Below, piece by piece: positions 61,946 through 64,000 of a DNA stretch of 64,000 nt. The translations under genes were made by a program, and so were the position numbers. The DNA is from Rhodanobacter sp. Root480 (GTDB lineage: Bacteria; Pseudomonadota; Gammaproteobacteria; Xanthomonadales; Rhodanobacteraceae): NCBI RefSeq assembly GCF_001426645.1, contig NZ_LMEX01000004.1:124492-188491 (forward strand). The letters run 5' to 3'. Every line of letters begins with the position of its first letter. Position 1 is the stretch's first letter. Under the pieces are notes generated by a model, which did not search any database, was not told the origin of the DNA, and saw only the letters and a list, made by a program, of their open reading frames with translations.

Positions 61946-63898
61946 TCACCAGGGTCGGGTTTCAAAGGGCGAGGCCGGCAGGCCGTCGCGATTGATCAGG
62001 GTGGCGTGCACCGGGTTGTCGCTCCAGCCGTAGCGCACCGCGATCGGCACGCTGACGTCGGCGCTTGATACCACCACGGTGTCGCCCTCGATGCGTGCCT
62101 CGGCGGGGTGGAACTGCCGATCGGCCCCGGCCACCTGGAAGCCGCCCAGCTTGCCGCCGCGCGCGGCCAGCGGGCTGCCTTGCGTGTCGAACGAGAGGAT
62201 GGCGCGCGGGCCATCGATGCGGATCGCGGTGTAACGCGGCCCGGCATACACCAGCGTGTCGCCGTACACCACGTGCCGCGCCGCCAGCGCCAGCCGATGG
62301 CCGACGTCCTGCTTGTCGACCGGGTGGATATCGTCGGGATTGCCGATGTCGATGGTCACCGCCTGCCCCGTGGCCGGCAGGCTCAACGCAGCCGATTGCG
62401 AGGCGCGCAGTTGTGCCCACGGACTCGATTGCGCGGTGTCCTGGCCGGAAATCCAGTTGGCCAGTTGCACCCACAGGAACGGCAGCCGCGGTTGCTGCCA
62501 GTCCGCGCGCCACGCCTTGATCATGGTGGCGAACTGGTCGCGATAACGGCTCGCATCGCCGGGGCCGGCGTTCGCCTCGCCCTGGTACCACAGCACGCCG
62601 CGCAGCGGGTAGCGGATCAGCGGGTGGATCATCTTGTTGTAGAGCAGCGTGGCCAGCTGGTTCTTGTCGTCCAGCGTGGTGATGGTCACCGTCGCCGGTA
62701 CCGGGCGGAACTGCCAGTCGCCGGCCAGCGGGTGGCGCTTGCCGCCTTGCGCCTGCACGTAGAGCATGTCGGCGTCGCCATAGATGCCGCCGTAGCCGCC
62801 TTCATCGGTGACCTGCAACGCGATGGTGTTGCGCCCCGCATGCAGCAGCGCCGGTGCCACGTGGTAGACGCGGGCGACGTTCCATTCGTCGCTTTCCGCG
62901 GTTACGCGCTTGCCGTTGACCCATGCCTGCGCGGTGTCGTCGAACTTGCCCAGGCCCAGCTGCACGCCATGCGCGGCTTCGGCCGCATCGAGGGTGAAGC
63001 TGGTGCGATACCAGGCCACGCCGTCCATGCCGAAATAACCGGCCTTTTCCCAGTACGCGGGCACCGCCATGGATGCCCAATCGCCGGTATCCAGCGTCGC
63101 CGCAGCCCATGATGGTTCGCCGCTGGCGTCCATCACCGGACCCTTCGCTCCGGCCCCGGCCTCGAGCCGCTTCCACGTAGCCTGCGTCTTGCGTCGATCC
63201 TCCGCCGCCAGGCCGGCGGCCTGCGCGCTCACCACCGACGGCGAAACGCCAGTGCTGGCGGCATCCATCCACGCCTCGATGCGGCTGCCGCCCCAGCTGC
63301 TGTGGATCATGCCGATGGGCACGCCGGTGCGCTTGCGGATCTCGCGCGCGAAGAACCAGCACACGGCGGAAAAGTCGCCCGCCGTCTGCGGCGTGGCGTG
63401 CTGCCAGCTGCCACCGGCGAGATGCTCGGACGGCTCGCCCGACCATGACTTGGGCACGGTGAAACCGCGGATGCCGGCATCGTTGGCGCGGGCGATCTCC
63501 ACCTTGGCGTTCTGCGCCTGCGACAGCTTGAACTCCATGTTCGACTGGCCCGAACAGAGCCACACGTCGCCCACCATCACGTCGCGTGCCATTTTCTTCT
63601 GCGCGCCGTCGGCGATCGTCAAGGCATACGGACCACCCGCGCCATGGGCTGGCAAGGTGGCTTTCCATTCGCCCTTCGCGCTGGCGGTGGCTTGCGTCGA
63701 TTTGCCGTCGAAGGCCACCCGCACCACGCTGCCCGGCGCAGCCCAGCCCCACACGTTCAGCGGCTGGTCGCGCTGCAGTACCGCGCCGTCGGTAAACAGC
63801 AACGGGACATCGAGCGAGGCCGCTGGCGCCGTCGCGGCGCAGGCCAGCGGGCTGCACAACAACGCGAGCCACGCCATGTGATTCAGACGGCTATTCAT
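61946..63898 (-). CDS. Sialate-O-acetylesterase/CE20-like SGNH esterase, secreted
   Basis: 650 residues with a signal peptide (MNSRLNHMAWLALLCSPLACAATAP is one stretch; cleavage near 22-26). SGNH hydrolase motifs: catalytic Ser in LCSGQSNMEF (block I), GSRIEAW, and the Asp-His pair in DIHPVDKQDVGHRLAL. A jelly-roll domain (about 270-395; DTGDWASMAVPAYW, LGKFDDTAQAWVNGK) is inserted into the esterase, as described for the xyloglucan acetylesterase family CE20. Deacetylation would open xyloglucan side chains to GH35 and GH95. Stop lies 4 nt before the GH35 start; its ATG overlaps the stop of the upstream gene. Confidence 0.9.
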   Translation of the reverse strand: MNSRLNHMAWLALLCSPLACAATAPAASLDVPLLFTDGAVLQRDQPLNVWGWAAPGSVVRVAFDGKSTQATASAKGEWKATLPAHGAGGPYALTIADGAQKKMARDVMVGDVWLCSGQSNMEFKLSQAQNAKVEIARANDAGIRGFTVPKSWSGEPSEHLAGGSWQHATPQTAGDFSAVCWFFAREIRKRTGVPIGMIHSSWGGSRIEAWMDAASTGVSPSVVSAQAAGLAAEDRRKTQATWKRLEAGAGAKGPVMDASGEPSWAAATLDTGDWASMAVPAYWEKAGYFGMDGVAWYRTSFTLDAAEAAHGVQLGLGKFDDTAQAWVNGKRVTAESDEWNVARVYHVAPALLHAGRNTIALQVTDEGGYGGIYGDADMLYVQAQGGKRHPLAGDWQFRPVPATVTITTLDDKNQLATLLYNKMIHPLIRYPLRGVLWYQGEANAGPGDASRYRDQFATMIKAWRADWQQPRLPFLWVQLANWISGQDTAQSSPWAQLRASQSAALSLPATGQAVTIDIGNPDDIHPVDKQDVGHRLALAARHVVYGDTLVYAGPRYTAIRIDGPRAILSFDTQGSPLAARGGKLGGFQVAGADRQFHPAEARIEGDTVVVSSADVSVPIAVRYGWSDNPVHATLINRDGLPASPFETRPW

Positions 63899-64000
63899 CG
63901 TTTACCCCCGACCCGATCGAACACGATGGCGGCGGCCTGGTAGTCGCCCTTCAGGGCCAGGTCGATGCCGTGATTCATCCAGTAGGCGCCGCTGGCTTCG
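63895..64000 (-). CDS. C-terminal fragment of an unidentified protein, cut by window edge
   Basis: The last 34 codons of a minus-strand gene, ending at TGA 63895-63897 which overlaps the ATG of the acetylesterase. The visible tail (GAYWMNHGIDLALKGDYQAA, then VFDRVGGKR) looks like the end of a beta-sandwich domain of a glycoside hydrolase, but I cannot name the family. Position at the head of the cluster suggests another glycan-degrading enzyme. Confidence 0.6.
   Translation of the reverse strand, partial: EASGAYWMNHGIDLALKGDYQAAAIVFDRVGGKR

Overview
The window is a GC-rich chromosomal segment of a gammaproteobacterium of the order Xanthomonadales, most likely the Rhodanobacteraceae/Xanthomonadaceae group (Rhodanobacter, Dyella or Luteibacter type). 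The evidence is gene content and order: a fused CysN/CysC beside CysD, a GAF-GGDEF-EAL regulator, LemA with an M48 protease, and an O-antigen locus lying between etfBA and a cystathionine gamma-synthase gene, which is the known position of the hypervariable LPS locus in Xanthomonas. No tRNA, rRNA, CRISPR, prophage or IS transposase was seen.

Layout. (1) 1-13.6 kb is mostly housekeeping: a DUF4097 protein (5'-truncated by the window edge), an outer-membrane-like protein, a cyclic-di-GMP enzyme, Hsp33, MtgA, a CBS protein, a nucleotide-translocase-like carrier, an M48 protease with LemA, a serine hydrolase and a TonB-like protein. (2) 13.6-20.7 kb holds a MetJ-type repressor domain fused to a lysine/alanine-rich histone-H1-like tail, then gcvH and gcvT, an AlkB-type dioxygenase, and the sulfate-activation genes cysNC and cysD. 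Two perfect or near-perfect tandem met boxes occur, one upstream of the metJ-like gene and one in the cysD promoter, suggesting that sulfur assimilation is under MetJ-type control here. (3) 20.7-30 kb has an amidase and the electron-transfer-flavoprotein genes (ETF-QO, etfB, etfA), with two large surface-polysaccharide genes interposed. (4) 30.2-48.4 kb is the O-antigen locus proper: methyltransferases, glycosyltransferases, an epimerase, a flippase-like protein with a polyprenyl-phosphate sugar transferase and a YfhO-like membrane protein (a likely periplasmic glycan-decoration set), a sulfatase-fold membrane enzyme, a 1276-residue methyltransferase/coiled-coil/double-GT2 protein, the ABC exporter wzt-wzm, and metB at the head of the wzm-wzt operon. 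Part of it (about 35-40 kb) is visibly AT-richer, as expected for an exchanged surface locus. (5) 48.6-53.6 kb carries dTDP-rhamnose synthesis (rfbBACD) and GDP-mannose synthesis (xanB). (6) 53.7-64 kb is a minus-strand plant-glycan utilisation cluster: GH95, 2-dehydro-3-deoxygalactonate kinase, GH31 lipoprotein, GH35, a sialate-O-acetylesterase/CE20-like enzyme and the C-terminus of one more protein. This set resembles xyloglucan-utilisation loci of Xanthomonas.

Four REP-like inverted elements (TGTAGGAGCG type) and two copies of a second inverted repeat punctuate the gene boundaries. The most interesting feature is the MetJ-H1 fusion together with the met boxes. Next are the methyltransferase-coiled-coil-GT fusion beside Wzt and the three-component glycosylation set in the O-antigen locus.
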